64,000 bases of DNA. Source: Rhodococcus sp. IEGM 1409 (GTDB lineage: Bacteria > Actinomycetota > Actinomycetes > Mycobacteriales > Mycobacteriaceae). A program made the translations under genes and the position numbers. The notes under the pieces were generated by a model. The model worked only from the letters and a program-made list of their open reading frames with translations. It was not told the DNA's origin and searched no databases. Within the stretch, counting starts at the first letter, position 1. The number at the start of each line of letters is the position of its first letter. Location: the NCBI RefSeq assembly GCF_030056735.1, contig NZ_JASHKN010000004.1, forward strand, positions 91,412 through 155,411, written 5' to 3'. Below, piece after piece: positions 8,201 through 17,125 of the stretch.

Positions 8201-8911
8201 GTGGAACTCGTCCTTCTCACGACCCTGGGCGGCCTCGCCCTGTTGGACAGTACGAGCATCGGAACATTGGTCGTCCCGGTGTGGATGTTGTTGACACCGG
8301 GACGGCCGCAGGTTCGCAGGCTGCTGATCTACCTGGTAGTCATCACGACGTTCTATTTTGTTGTCGGGGTGACCGTCTGGGCGACGGCACGGGTAGGCAT
8401 GCCGGTTGTCGCCCCGCTTCTCGACACTCCGGCAGCCCGCGGGGCGCAGTTGATTCTCGGTATCGCGTTGTTCGCGTTGAGTTTTCGATTCGACTCCGAG
8501 AAGCGGCGCACATCCGGTCAGGCCGATCGAACGCAAGCCTGGCGGGAGCGGGTACTCGATTCGAGTCGTTCGGCGAGAAGCGCCGTACTTCTGGCAATTG
8601 CAGCCGGAACCGCCGAATTGGTGACGATGCTGCCCTACTTGGCGGCGATCGCGATGATCACAGCTGCTGGGCTGTCCCCAGTAATGTCTGCGTCGATACT
8701 TGCCGGTTACTGCCTGATCATGGTCGCGCCGGCAGTCCTTCTTCTGTGCGGTCGGGTCGTGGCCGGGAACCGCCTGGACAAGCCGCTGCGCCAGGTGGAC
8801 TCGTTGATGTCTCGCTACGGCGACAGTGCGATCGGATGGGTGTTCGGCATTGCCGGCTTCTACCTCGCCGGCAATGCCGCTGCCGTGTTGTTCGTGAATC
8901 AGCCAGCTTGA
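8201..8911 (+). CDS. GAP-family (Sap/LysE-like) membrane protein
   Basis: The 236-residue protein has about six transmembrane segments and begins MELVLLTTLGGLALLDSTSI, typical of the GAP (GPL/sulfolipid-addressing) family, distantly related to LysE/cytochrome c biogenesis-type transporters. In mycobacteria, relatives help bring glycopeptidolipid or sulfolipid to the cell surface. A hydrophilic loop with SFRFDSEKRRTSGQ lies between segments 3 and 4. The start is GTG 8201. It converges on and overlaps the 3' end of the DUF1648 gene by 13 bp. The cargo here is unknown. Confidence 0.75.
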   Translation: MELVLLTTLGGLALLDSTSIGTLVVPVWMLLTPGRPQVRRLLIYLVVITTFYFVVGVTVWATARVGMPVVAPLLDTPAARGAQLILGIALFALSFRFDSEKRRTSGQADRTQAWRERVLDSSRSARSAVLLAIAAGTAELVTMLPYLAAIAMITAAGLSPVMSASILAGYCLIMVAPAVLLLCGRVVAGNRLDKPLRQVDSLMSRYGDSAIGWVFGIAGFYLAGNAAAVLFVNQPA

Positions 8912-9819
8912 ACCAACGAATTGATCAGCTTCACACCGTCTTCCGGGTGATCAACGGTCACGGCGAACAGTCGTCCGTTCTCGAGAGTGACCACGATCGC
9001 CTCACCCGAGCGGAGTGTGACGGCTGTTCCGCGCGGTGTGATCCGGTAACCCCATCCTCCCCATTCGGCCGGACGTATCGAATCGACTGATGCGGACTTC
9101 ACCTTCGAGATGGGGATTTTCTTCCATCGAACGCCCCAGGAACTGATGCCGAGACCGTGACGGTCGACGCGCACGGTGACCGAAGCGAAAGCCGTGATGG
9201 CGAGGGTGGAGACACCCAGGATCACGGCAACCCACCAGTCCGAGTACGCGGCAGTGGCGATCAAGAGAACTACGAGGCAGGCGGTGAGGATCCACGGCCA
9301 GATGCTGCGGACCTGCCCGACCCACACTGCACGTTCGGAGGCCGCGAGCGGCGTGTCCAGCGTCGGGGTCGGCAGTGGTGACTCAGGGTCGTCTCGTTGC
9401 TGGTCGGGCAGTGTATACGCCAGAACTCCGACGAGTACCGCCGCGATCGGCGCAAGAATCCACCAACCGATACGAGCGTCTTCCGGGGCTCCGGCATCGA
9501 TCGTGAGGGCAACGCTCAGAATCCAGATCGTTGCCAACGTCGCACTCGCGATCGAGGTGACGGCCAGAAACAGGGGCGCGTCAGCGCTCGAACGGGCCGC
9601 AACAACACACGCGAAAACGACTGCCACCAGTGAAAGCGCCAGTGCTATGGCGAAGAACGTCGACGTGGTGCTGAACCCGTCCGGGGTCGATCCGGACCAA
9701 TGGCTGGCGACGGTCTCGGGTAGCCGGTCGCCCCACGCGAAGCGCGCGAGAACCAGGATCAGGGTCGGGATCAGAGTCAGCGAGGCTGCTGTCCAGAGTC
9801 GGATCTTGCTGGTCGTCAT
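8899..9819 (-). CDS. DUF1648-type integral membrane protein
   Basis: The 306-residue protein starts with a DUF1648-like helix pair (SLTPTL-like LTLIPTLILVLARF then LPETVASHWSGSTPDGFST), followed by several more transmembrane segments to about residue 210. A soluble C-terminal segment (VDRHGLGISSWGVRWKKIPISKVKSASV and TLENGRLFAVTVDHPEDGVK) resembles bacterial PH-type domains. DUF1648 proteins are commonly encoded beside GntR regulators, as here: the GntR stop overlaps this ATG (ATGA). Molecular function is unknown. Confidence 0.8.
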   Translation of the reverse strand: MTTSKIRLWTAASLTLIPTLILVLARFAWGDRLPETVASHWSGSTPDGFSTTSTFFAIALALSLVAVVFACVVAARSSADAPLFLAVTSIASATLATIWILSVALTIDAGAPEDARIGWWILAPIAAVLVGVLAYTLPDQQRDDPESPLPTPTLDTPLAASERAVWVGQVRSIWPWILTACLVVLLIATAAYSDWWVAVILGVSTLAITAFASVTVRVDRHGLGISSWGVRWKKIPISKVKSASVDSIRPAEWGGWGYRITPRGTAVTLRSGEAIVVTLENGRLFAVTVDHPEDGVKLINSLVQAG

Positions 9820-10172
9820 TGTGTGCTGGTCTCCTTGATGAGGTCGAGCATGTGCGCGGTGTCGAGTCCCAGATTTCGGGCCTGCCGAACGAATTCACGT
9901 GCAGATTCGTTGAGAGCCGTTCTTCCCGAGTCGAATTCGGCGCGAATGACAGCGCCACGTCCGCGTCGGAGGTCGATCAGGCCTTCGTCGCGGAGTGTTG
10001 CGTACGCACGAAGAACCGTATGGAGATTGACGTCGATCGACTCGGCGAGAGCGCGAGCGGACGGTAGTCGATCGCCCGGGCCGATTTCGCCGCGGATGAC
10101 CGAGCCACGAACCCCGGCGGCAATCTGTTCCGCGAGTGGAGTTGTGGAGGCGTGATCGATTCGCACCAACAT
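9816..10172 (-). CDS. GntR-family regulator, YtrA subfamily
   Basis: The 118-residue protein is a winged helix-turn-helix ([21 protein letters not shown], then [20 protein letters not shown] and [12 protein letters not shown]) with only a short helical C-terminal tail, the size and layout of YtrA-type GntR repressors. These usually autoregulate a membrane-protein operon, which fits the coupled DUF1648 gene downstream. An inverted repeat next to its start (10176-10197) is the candidate operator. Confidence 0.88.
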   Translation of the reverse strand: MLVRIDHASTTPLAEQIAAGVRGSVIRGEIGPGDRLPSARALAESIDVNLHTVLRAYATLRDEGLIDLRRGRGAVIRAEFDSGRTALNESAREFVRQARNLGLDTAHMLDLIKETSTQ

Positions 10173-10175
10173 GTT

Positions 10176-10197
10176 TGCATTCTATGCGAACAATGCA
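10176..10197. promoter_or_regulatory. Candidate operator for the GntR regulator
   Basis: TGCATT-N10-AATGCA, a perfect 6-bp inverted repeat starting four bases upstream of the GntR start codon. Position and spacing fit autoregulation by a YtrA-type repressor. No binding data are implied. Confidence 0.45.
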
Positions 10198-10317
10198 GTG
10201 TTTGGTCAATTCGTGTCGGGGGATGCAGCGAGTTGTGACGTGGGACGGGTAACATCGGCAGAGCTGAAAGACGCGCATTCGGCGTGCGCAACGCAGCAGG
10301 AAAGGGGCTTGAATCGC

Positions 10318-11070
10318 ATGAGCGGCCACTCAAAATGGGCCACCACCAAGCACAAGAAGGCTGTGATCGACGCACGTCGTGGCAAATCCTTCGCGAAGCT
10401 GATCAAGAACATCGAGGTGGCGGCACGAACCGGCGGTGGCGATCCCACGGGCAACCCCACCTTGTTCGACGCCATCCAGAAGGCGAAGAAGACGTCAGTT
10501 CCCAATGACAACATCGAGCGTGCGCGCAAGCGCGGCGCCGGTGAAGAAGCGGGCGGCGCAGACTGGCAGACCATCATGTACGAGGGCTACGGACCCAACG
10601 GTGTCGCCGTTCTGATCGAGTGCCTGACGGACAACCGCAACCGCGCAGCCGGTGAAGTTCGCACCGCGATGACCCGCAACGGTGGCAACCTCGCTGACCC
10701 GGGTTCGGTCTCCTACCTGTTCGCTCGCAAGGGCGTCGTCACGCTGGAGAAGAACGGCCAGTCAGAGGATGACGTCCTGATGGCTGTGCTCGACGCCGGC
10801 GCCGAAGAGGTCACCGATCTCGGTGAAACCTTCGAAATCGTCAGTGAGCCACAGGATCTGGTTGCAGTGCGTTCCGCACTGCAGGAAGCCGGCATCGACT
10901 ACGACTCGGCCGAAGCCGATTTCCGCGCTTCCGTCGAGGTTCCCCTGGATGTCGACGGTGCACGCAAGATCTTCAAGCTCGTCGATGCACTCGAAGACTC
11001 GGACGACGTGCAGAACGTCTACACCAACATCGATCTGTCCGACGAGGTTCTTGCGGCCCTCGAAGACTGA
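10318..11070 (+). CDS. yebC: YebC/TACO1-family regulatory protein
   Basis: The 250-residue protein begins [18 protein letters not shown], the hallmark of YebC, and keeps [34 protein letters not shown] and the acidic C-terminal domain. YebC proteins act as DNA-binding regulators and, in recent work on the family, as ribosome-associated factors helping translation of proline-rich stretches. ATG 10318 has AAAGGGG about 10 bases upstream; the frame extends further upstream but the family N-terminus fixes this start. It precedes ruvC as in mycobacteria, separated by a strong hairpin. Confidence 0.95.
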   Translation: MSGHSKWATTKHKKAVIDARRGKSFAKLIKNIEVAARTGGGDPTGNPTLFDAIQKAKKTSVPNDNIERARKRGAGEEAGGADWQTIMYEGYGPNGVAVLIECLTDNRNRAAGEVRTAMTRNGGNLADPGSVSYLFARKGVVTLEKNGQSEDDVLMAVLDAGAEEVTDLGETFEIVSEPQDLVAVRSALQEAGIDYDSAEADFRASVEVPLDVDGARKIFKLVDALEDSDDVQNVYTNIDLSDEVLAALED

Positions 11071-11080
11071 TTGCCTTTCA

Positions 11081-11122
11081 ACGCAACCCGGCCCTGACGT
11101 CCTCGTCACGGCCGGGTTGCGT
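11081..11122 (+). terminator. Hairpin terminator after yebC
   Basis: A perfect 13-bp stem (ACGCAACCCGGCC with GGCCGGGTTGCGT) and a 16-base loop begin 10 bases after the yebC stop. There is no T tract, as is usual for actinobacterial terminators. It isolates yebC from the SOS-controlled ruvCAB. Confidence 0.75.
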
Positions 11123-11160
11123 GTTGATGCGGGGCAGTGGTCCCGCGCACCGCTAAGCTA

Positions 11161-11176
11161 TCGAACAGCTGTTCGG
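11161..11176 (+). promoter_or_regulatory. LexA (SOS) box upstream of ruvC
   Basis: TCGAAC-AGCT-GTTCGG has one mismatch to TCGAAC-N4-GTTCGA, ends 19 bases before the ruvC GTG, and matches the known LexA control of mycobacterial ruvCAB. Confidence 0.85.
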
Positions 11177-11195
11177 TATGGAGAGGTGTGACAAA

Positions 11196-11765
11196 GTGCG
11201 CGTGCTCGGAGTGGACCCAGGCTTGACTCGCTGCGGGTTGGGTGTGGTCGACGGGAGCAACGGCAGGAAAGTGCGCCCCATTGCTGTCGACGTGGTGCGG
11301 ACCCCGGCAGAGATGGACCTCGGTTCTCGGCTCCTACGGATTTCCGATGCGGCTGAACTGTGGATCGAGCAGTACAAGCCGGAGGTGGTTGCGATCGAGC
11401 GTGTGTTCGCGCAGCACAACGTCAGTACGGCGATGGGGACGGCGCAAGCAGGCGGAGTTGTGGCGCTCGCTGCCGCCAGACGCGGCATCCCGGTGTGTTT
11501 CCATACTCCCAGTGAGGTGAAGGCCGCCGTCACCGGTAGCGGTAACGCCGACAAGGCGCAGGTCACCGCGATGGTGACTCGAATCCTGAATCTGAAGACG
11601 GCGCCGAAACCGGCCGACGCCGCTGACGCTCTGGCGCTGGCGATCTGTCACTGCTGGCGAGCGCCCATGATCGAGCGAATGGCCCGCGCCGAGGCGATGG
11701 CCGCCGAACAAATGCGTAAGTATCAGGCAAAATTGGCCGAGATGAAGAAGGCAGGTTCACGATGA
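11196..11765 (+). CDS. ruvC: Holliday junction resolvase RuvC
   Basis: The 189-residue endonuclease cuts Holliday junctions presented by RuvAB. The four acidic catalytic residues are all visible: Asp7 (LGVDPG), Glu68 (VAIERVF), Asp141 and Asp144 ([12 protein letters not shown]), matching E. coli D7/E66/D138/D141. GTG 11196 was chosen because GAGAGGTG sits seven bases upstream and the protein then begins MRVLGVDPG; an ATG at 11178 lies directly against the SOS box. It overlaps ruvA by ATGA. Confidence 0.96.
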   Translation: MRVLGVDPGLTRCGLGVVDGSNGRKVRPIAVDVVRTPAEMDLGSRLLRISDAAELWIEQYKPEVVAIERVFAQHNVSTAMGTAQAGGVVALAAARRGIPVCFHTPSEVKAAVTGSGNADKAQVTAMVTRILNLKTAPKPADAADALALAICHCWRAPMIERMARAEAMAAEQMRKYQAKLAEMKKAGSR

Positions 11766-12361
11766 TCGCGTCGGTACGCGGCGAGGTACTCGATATTGCG
11801 CTCGACCATGCGGTCATCGAAGCGTCGGGTGTCGGCTATCGGGTCAATGCCACCCCGGTGACTCTCGGTGCGCTCCATCGCGGAAGCGAAGCGCGCCTGT
11901 TCACGACGATGATCGTTCGCGAAGATTCGATGACGCTCTACGGTTTTTCCGATACCGAGTCGAAGGACCTGTTCAGCCTCTTGCAGACGGTCTCGGGAGT
12001 CGGGCCGCGCCTGGCGATGGCAACTCTCGCAGTTCTCGAACCCGACGCATTACGGCGTGCACTTTCGGAAGGCAACCTGACGGCGTTGACGAGGGTCCCC
12101 GGCATCGGCAAACGCGGTGCTGAGCGCATGGTCGTCGAACTGCGCGACAAGGTCGACGCGGTCGCGACGACGGCTGGCACGGCCTCCGGTGTCGTCGCCG
12201 GCAGTTCGATCCGCGATCAGATCGTCGAAGCTCTCGAAGGTTTGGGTTTCCCGATCAAGCAGGCCGAGCAGGCCACGGATTCGGTTCTGGCGGAATCGCC
12301 CGAGGCCACTACGTCGGTAGCACTGCGTTCTGCCCTGTCGCTGCTCGGTAAGACTCGATGA
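11762..12361 (+). CDS. ruvA: Holliday junction helicase accessory protein RuvA
   Basis: The 199-residue RuvA tetramer binds the four-way junction and loads RuvB. The N-terminal OB fold ([20 protein letters not shown]), helix-hairpin-helix motifs ([17 protein letters not shown] and [19 protein letters not shown]) and the flexible linker to the RuvB-binding C-terminal domain ([14 protein letters not shown]) are all present. It is translationally coupled to both neighbours by ATGA overlaps. Confidence 0.97.
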   Translation: MIASVRGEVLDIALDHAVIEASGVGYRVNATPVTLGALHRGSEARLFTTMIVREDSMTLYGFSDTESKDLFSLLQTVSGVGPRLAMATLAVLEPDALRRALSEGNLTALTRVPGIGKRGAERMVVELRDKVDAVATTAGTASGVVAGSSIRDQIVEALEGLGFPIKQAEQATDSVLAESPEATTSVALRSALSLLGKTR

Positions 12362-13455
12362 ACTTCGATCCGATCGACGATTTTGACGAGGAATCGCAGG
12401 TCTCTGCCGAATTGGTGGCGGGAGACGGCGACGTCGAAGCGAGTTTGCGCCCCAAGAGTCTCGACGACTTCATCGGGCAACCTCGAGTCCGCGAGCAATT
12501 GCAGCTCGTGCTCACCGGAGCAAAACTTCGCGGCAGCACGCCTGACCACATTCTGATGTCCGGTCCGCCCGGACTCGGTAAGACGTCGATGGCGATGATC
12601 ATCGCGGGGGAGTTGGGCTCCTCCCTGCGGCTGACGTCCGGGCCGGCGCTCGAACGCGCCGGGGACTTGGCGGCGATGCTGAGCAATCTCGTCGAGGGCG
12701 ACGTGTTGTTCATCGACGAGATTCACCGAATCGCTCGTCCGGCCGAGGAGATGTTGTACCTGGCGATGGAGGACTTCCGCGTCGACGTCGTCGTCGGAAA
12801 GGGGCCCGGTGCCACGTCGATTCCTCTGGAGGTCGCACCATTTACGTTGGTCGGTGCGACAACCCGATCCGGTGCCCTTACCGGTCCATTGCGCGACCGC
12901 TTCGGGTTCACCGCTCACATGGACTTCTACGAACCCGAAGAGCTGCAACAGATTCTGATGCGCTCGGCGGGAATTCTGGGAGTCAATCTCGAAGTTGACG
13001 CCGGCGCCGAAATCGCGAGACGCTCGAGGGGGACGCCGCGTATCGCGAACCGATTGCTGCGACGGGTTCGTGACTTCGCGGAGGTTCGTGCCGACGGAAT
13101 CGTCACCATGGACGTCGCTCAGGCCGCCTTGGCTGTCTACGACGTGGACCAATTGGGCTTGGACCGTCTCGACCGATCCGTCCTGAGTGCGTTGGTGCGT
13201 TCGTTCGGCGGCGGGCCCGTCGGCGTGTCGACGCTTGCCGTGGCCGTGGGCGAGGAACCGTCGACGGTGGAAGAAGTGTGTGAGCCGTTCCTGGTCCGTG
13301 CCGGGATGATCGCCCGGACGCCGCGAGGTCGTGTGGCCACCGCCGCTGCCTGGACTCAACTCGGAATGACGCCACCGCCGGATGCCGCCGCGGGTGGGAT
13401 CGAGGTTCGAGTCAACGAACCGCAAGCCACGTTGTTCGATCCGAACGGAGCGTGA
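12358..13455 (+). CDS. ruvB: Holliday junction branch-migration ATPase RuvB
   Basis: The 365-residue AAA+ motor has Walker [10 protein letters not shown] (69-77), Walker B LFIDEIHR (Asp120/Glu121), sensor/arginine-finger region [18 protein letters not shown], and a C-terminal winged helix ([22 protein letters not shown]). The tail after residue 345 ([17 protein letters not shown]) is a short actinobacterial extension. It is the third cistron of the SOS-inducible ruvCAB operon. Confidence 0.97.
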   Translation: MNFDPIDDFDEESQVSAELVAGDGDVEASLRPKSLDDFIGQPRVREQLQLVLTGAKLRGSTPDHILMSGPPGLGKTSMAMIIAGELGSSLRLTSGPALERAGDLAAMLSNLVEGDVLFIDEIHRIARPAEEMLYLAMEDFRVDVVVGKGPGATSIPLEVAPFTLVGATTRSGALTGPLRDRFGFTAHMDFYEPEELQQILMRSAGILGVNLEVDAGAEIARRSRGTPRIANRLLRRVRDFAEVRADGIVTMDVAQAALAVYDVDQLGLDRLDRSVLSALVRSFGGGPVGVSTLAVAVGEEPSTVEEVCEPFLVRAGMIARTPRGRVATAAAWTQLGMTPPPDAAAGGIEVRVNEPQATLFDPNGA

Positions 13456-13593
13456 ATTTCGACCGGAAAGGCCGCATTTGTCGGCCGATCTGTCAGGAAT
13501 CCTCAGCAACTAATGGCACACTGGTGTATTGCGTAGGTCCATCCGGGACCGGCGCGGCGTAAAACGTGCAACACAACCGAGGTTGATCAACAC

Positions 13594-13941
13594 ATGTCGA
13601 GTTTGCTTTTCCCCCTCTTGATCCTCGCACTGCTCGTGCCCATGTTCCTGGGCATGCGCAAGCAGAAGAAGGCCGTGGCCGCGACTTCCGAGATGCAGGA
13701 CTCGCTGCAGGTCGGCGATCGGGTGCAGACCACAGCCGGGCTCTACGCCACGATCGCTTCGCTGGACGACGACACCGTGGACCTCGAGATCGCGGACGGT
13801 GTCATCACCACCTGGTCGCGTCTGGTCATCCGTGAGCGCGTCGTCGAGACGACCGAGACCGACGAGTACGACGACGACTCGATTTCCGAGATCGAAGAGT
13901 CCGCTACCGACACCGAAATCCGGCTCACCAAGGAGTCCTGA
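13594..13941 (+). CDS. yajC: Preprotein translocase accessory subunit YajC
   Basis: The 115-residue protein has one N-terminal transmembrane segment (LLFPLLILALLVPMFLGM) followed by the basic RKQKK and the YajC core (LQVGDRVQTTAGLYATIASL, VITTWSRLVIRERV), ending in a strongly acidic tail. YajC joins SecD and SecF in the SecDF-YajC complex that assists SecYEG. It is 138 bp after ruvB and 237 bp before secD, with repeats and a hairpin in the latter gap. Confidence 0.93.
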   Translation: MSSLLFPLLILALLVPMFLGMRKQKKAVAATSEMQDSLQVGDRVQTTAGLYATIASLDDDTVDLEIADGVITTWSRLVIRERVVETTETDEYDDDSISEIEESATDTEIRLTKES

Positions 13942-14005
13942 CTTCGTCGACCTGGTACGTGCTCTCGAGTTGTGAACTCGGACACGCGTCCATATCGGTT
14001 TGTCC

Positions 14006-14056
14006 GTAGTAGTTCTTTCACCGTAGTGGTTCTTTCACCAGGGCAGTTCTTTCACC
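14006..14056. repeat. Three tandem 17-bp units, consensus GTAGTRGTTCTTTCACC
   Basis: Units at 14006-14022, 14023-14039 and 14040-14056. The first two differ by one base; the third shares the AGTTCTTTCACC end. They lie in the yajC-secD intergenic region, upstream of the secD start. Function unknown; this may be a regulatory array or slippage-derived. Confidence 0.8.
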
Positions 14057-14105
14057 CACAGCTCAGTTCACCCCGTTGATCAATCGTTGCAGTTCGAACG
14101 CCGCA

Positions 14106-14132
14106 GCTCGGGTGGTCGTCGACCACCCGAGC
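14106..14132 (+). terminator. Strong hairpin between yajC and secD
   Basis: GCTCGGGTGGTC / GACCACCCGAGC forms a perfect 12-bp stem with a 3-base loop (GTC), 46 bases before the secD GTG. It could end yajC transcripts or act as a 5' leader structure of secD. Confidence 0.6.
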
Positions 14133-14178
14133 CGTGCACTTACTGAAGCTCTGCACATACTGAGGAGACTTAAAGATC

Positions 14179-15900
14179 GTGGCACCTTCCACCGGAACGG
14201 TGCATCCGGTCCGCTACCTGGCCCTTTTCGGGGTCCTGGTGGTGGCACTGTATGCCCTGGTGTTCTTCACTGGAGACAAGTCGGCCACGCCGAAACTCGG
14301 CATCGACCTGCAGGGTGGAACGCGCGTCACGTTGACCGCTCGTACCCCGGATGGCAGCGCTCCGAGTCAGGACAGTCTCAAGCAGGCGCAGGAGATCATC
14401 GAGACCCGGGTCAACGGTCTCGGCGTTTCCGGCTCCGAGGTCGTCATCGACGGTGACAACCTCGTCATCACCGTTCCCGGTGACGACAGCGCACAGGCCC
14501 GCTCGCTCGGTCAGACCGCCCGCCTCTACATCCGGCCGGTGACCGGTTCGATCGATGTCGCCACCCGTGACGCGAGCCGGACTGCGACACCCGAGACACC
14601 AGCGGCCGAAACTCCGGCTACTGATGCTCCGGCTCCCGAAGCGCCCGCTGACGGGACTCAGACTCCGCAGAACCGTCCGTTCCTGGCTCAGGACCCGACA
14701 ACTCCCGAGGTAGCGCCCGCGCCGGGGACAACGACTCCGGCACCCACCGGGGACGCGTCGAGCGACGGCACCGACGAAGGCGACGCAGCAGCAGCGGAAA
14801 TCGCCGCAGCGCGCGCCCTCCGGCAGAGCAGTGATCCGACCGTCCAGCAGCAAGCAGTGGCGAACCTCGACTGCTCCGTCGCAGATCCACTTCGTGGAAA
14901 CGACGACCCCACGCTGCCGCTGGTCGCGTGCTCGCAAGACGGACTGAACATCTATCTCCTCGGTCCCTCGATCATCGACGGCCAGGAGATCGCCGACGCC
15001 TCGTCGGTCTTCAACTCACAGCAGTCGCGTCACGAGATCAGCCTCTCGTTCAAGACGACGGGCAGCAACACATGGGCCGCGTTCACCTCAGCCAACATCG
15101 GCAAGCAGGCAGCGTTCACGCTCGACTCGAAGGTCGTCAGCGCTCCCACGATTCAAGGCGCAACGCCCGCGGGCAGCGCCACCTCGATCACCGGCAGCTT
15201 CACCGCTGACAGTGCCAAGGAATTGGCCAACACGCTCAAGTACGGTTCGCTTCCGCTGTCGTTCGCGGCCTCGGAAGCCGAGACGGTCTCGGCCACGCTC
15301 GGCCTGGCGTCACTGCAGGCGGCACTGATCGCCGGCGCGGTGGGTCTTGTGCTCGTTCTGCTGTACTGCCTCGTCTACTACCGCATGCTCGGCGTCCTGA
15401 CGGCGTTGTCGCTGATTCTCTCGGGAGTCATGGTTTACGCGATCATGGTTTTGCTCGGTAGATACATCGGCTTCACACTCGACCTGGCCGGTATGGCTGG
15501 TCTGATCATCGGTATCGGTATGACCGCCGACTCGTTCGTCGTGTTCTTCGAACGCATCAAGGACGAAATGCGTGAGGGCCGTAGCTTCCGCTCGGCGGTG
15601 CCACGCGGTTGGGCGCGAGCGCGTCGGACCATTCTTTCCGGCAACGCGGTGAGCTTCATCGCCGCTGCAGTTCTGTACGTGCTGGCGGTCGGTCAGGTGC
15701 GAGGCTTCGCCTTCACCTTGGGCCTGACGACCATCCTCGACGTGATTGTCGTGTTCCTCGTGACGTGGCCACTGGTCAGCATGGCGTCCCGTTCGGCGTT
15801 CTGGTCCAAGCCCAGCGTCAACGGTCTCGGCGCAGTGCAAGAGGTTGCCCGCGAACGTAAGGTTGCCGCCGCTGCGTCGGCTAAGGAGACACGAGCATGA
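14179..15900 (+). CDS. secD: Protein translocase subunit SecD
   Basis: The 573-residue RND-type membrane protein uses the proton-motive force with SecF to pull exported proteins through. It has an N-terminal transmembrane segment, the family motif [13 protein letters not shown], periplasmic domains P1/P4, and five C-terminal transmembrane helices ([41 protein letters not shown] with the conserved Asp). A Pro/Ala/Thr-rich insertion at about residues 135-205 is typical of actinobacterial SecD. The start is GTG 14179 with GAGGAG 11 bases upstream. ATGA overlap with secF. Confidence 0.96.
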   Translation: MAPSTGTVHPVRYLALFGVLVVALYALVFFTGDKSATPKLGIDLQGGTRVTLTARTPDGSAPSQDSLKQAQEIIETRVNGLGVSGSEVVIDGDNLVITVPGDDSAQARSLGQTARLYIRPVTGSIDVATRDASRTATPETPAAETPATDAPAPEAPADGTQTPQNRPFLAQDPTTPEVAPAPGTTTPAPTGDASSDGTDEGDAAAAEIAAARALRQSSDPTVQQQAVANLDCSVADPLRGNDDPTLPLVACSQDGLNIYLLGPSIIDGQEIADASSVFNSQQSRHEISLSFKTTGSNTWAAFTSANIGKQAAFTLDSKVVSAPTIQGATPAGSATSITGSFTADSAKELANTLKYGSLPLSFAASEAETVSATLGLASLQAALIAGAVGLVLVLLYCLVYYRMLGVLTALSLILSGVMVYAIMVLLGRYIGFTLDLAGMAGLIIGIGMTADSFVVFFERIKDEMREGRSFRSAVPRGWARARRTILSGNAVSFIAAAVLYVLAVGQVRGFAFTLGLTTILDVIVVFLVTWPLVSMASRSAFWSKPSVNGLGAVQEVARERKVAAAASAKETRA

Positions 15901-17123
15901 GCGAGTCCAACAACAATGCCTCAGTGGGGTCCTCCAACAGTTCCTCGGCGGAGTCCGCAGACGCCACAGCCCGATCGGAGATCACCGACTCGGGCGTCGA
16001 TCAGGGCGCGATGCCCAAGCACAGCTGGCTCTCACGGCTGTACACCGGAACGGGTGCGTTCGAGGTCGTCGGCAAGCGTCGCTTCTACTACGGACTGACC
16101 GGCGCTCTGGTCGCTATCGCGCTGCTGAGCATCATCCTGCGCGGCTTCACCTTCGGTATCGATTTCGAGGGTGGATCGCGCATTCAGTTCCCGGCCGAGG
16201 GTGGAGTCGAGACATCGGCGGTCGAAACCGTTTACTCCGACACGCTCGGGTTCGAGCCGGTAACGGTGCAGACGGTCGGCTCGGGTGCCAGTGCCACCGT
16301 GCAGATTCGGTCGGAGACGTTGAACGCGACGCAGATCAACGAACTGCAGTCGGCACTCTTCGACGAGTTCCAGCCCAAGGACAAGGACGGGAACCCGTCG
16401 GCGCAAGCCATCAGTTTCGCGGACGTGAGTGAAACCTGGGGCGGCCAGATCACCAAGAAGGCGCTGATCGCGCTGATCGTGTTCCTGGTGATCGTGAGCA
16501 TCTACATCGCAGTCCGCTTCGAGAGAGACATGGCGGTAGCCGCGATCGTCGCGTTGTTCTTCGACATCATCGTCACCGCCGGCGTCTACTCGCTCGTCGG
16601 TTTCGAGGTGACTCCCGCGACGGTGATCGGCCTGCTCACCATTCTCGGCTTCTCGCTGTACGACACGGTGGTCGTGTTCGACAAGGTCGAAGAGAACACT
16701 CGCGGTGTTCTGCACCTGACGCGCCGGACGTACGGCGAGCAGGCCAACCTCGCGGTGAATCAGACCCTGATGCGATCGATCAACACGACTGTCATCAGTG
16801 TGCTTCCCGTGATCGCACTGATGGTGGTCGCGGTCTGGATGCTCGGCGTCGGCACACTCAAGGACCTTGCGCTCGTTCAGCTCGTCGGAATCATCGTGGG
16901 TGCGTACTCCTCGATCTTCTTCGCGACGCCGCTCCTGGTGTCGATGAAGGAACGCTGGGGACCCGTCGCCGCCCACACTCGTAAGGTGCTCTCCCGCCGG
17001 GCTACGCTGGCCGAGAAGGGTACGCAGACGGTTGCCGTCGGCGCTCCAGTTGCACGTCGTGCGCCGGTTGCTCCGCAGCCGGGTGCGCGGCCGACCGGAA
17101 AGCGAAACAAGAAGGGGCACTGA
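15897..17123 (+). CDS. secF: Protein translocase subunit SecF
   Basis: The 408-residue partner of SecD has a cytoplasmic Ser/Asn-rich N-terminus, a first transmembrane segment followed by [18 protein letters not shown], and five C-terminal helices including [22 protein letters not shown] with the conserved Asp. A basic Pro/Ala-rich tail ends in GKRNKKGH. The start ATG overlaps the secD stop (ATGA); the next gene begins two bases after its stop, so the operon continues into the lipoprotein gene. Confidence 0.96.
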   Translation: MSESNNNASVGSSNSSSAESADATARSEITDSGVDQGAMPKHSWLSRLYTGTGAFEVVGKRRFYYGLTGALVAIALLSIILRGFTFGIDFEGGSRIQFPAEGGVETSAVETVYSDTLGFEPVTVQTVGSGASATVQIRSETLNATQINELQSALFDEFQPKDKDGNPSAQAISFADVSETWGGQITKKALIALIVFLVIVSIYIAVRFERDMAVAAIVALFFDIIVTAGVYSLVGFEVTPATVIGLLTILGFSLYDTVVVFDKVEENTRGVLHLTRRTYGEQANLAVNQTLMRSINTTVISVLPVIALMVVAVWMLGVGTLKDLALVQLVGIIVGAYSSIFFATPLLVSMKERWGPVAAHTRKVLSRRATLAEKGTQTVAVGAPVARRAPVAPQPGARPTGKRNKKGH

Positions 17124-17125
17124 AC

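Noticed and set aside
6673..8259. N-terminal extension of the histidine kinase by 117 residues
   Set aside because: It would overlap the divergent small membrane gene and lacks a ribosome site; ATG 7908 is preferred.
11178..11195. ATG 11178 as the ruvC start
   Set aside because: It lies one base after the SOS box with no ribosome site; GTG 11196 has GAGAGGTG at the right distance and gives the family N-terminus.
12217..13509. 430-codon antisense frame over ruvB
   Set aside because: Shadow of ruvB with no recognisable domain; ruvB motifs are complete on the plus strand.
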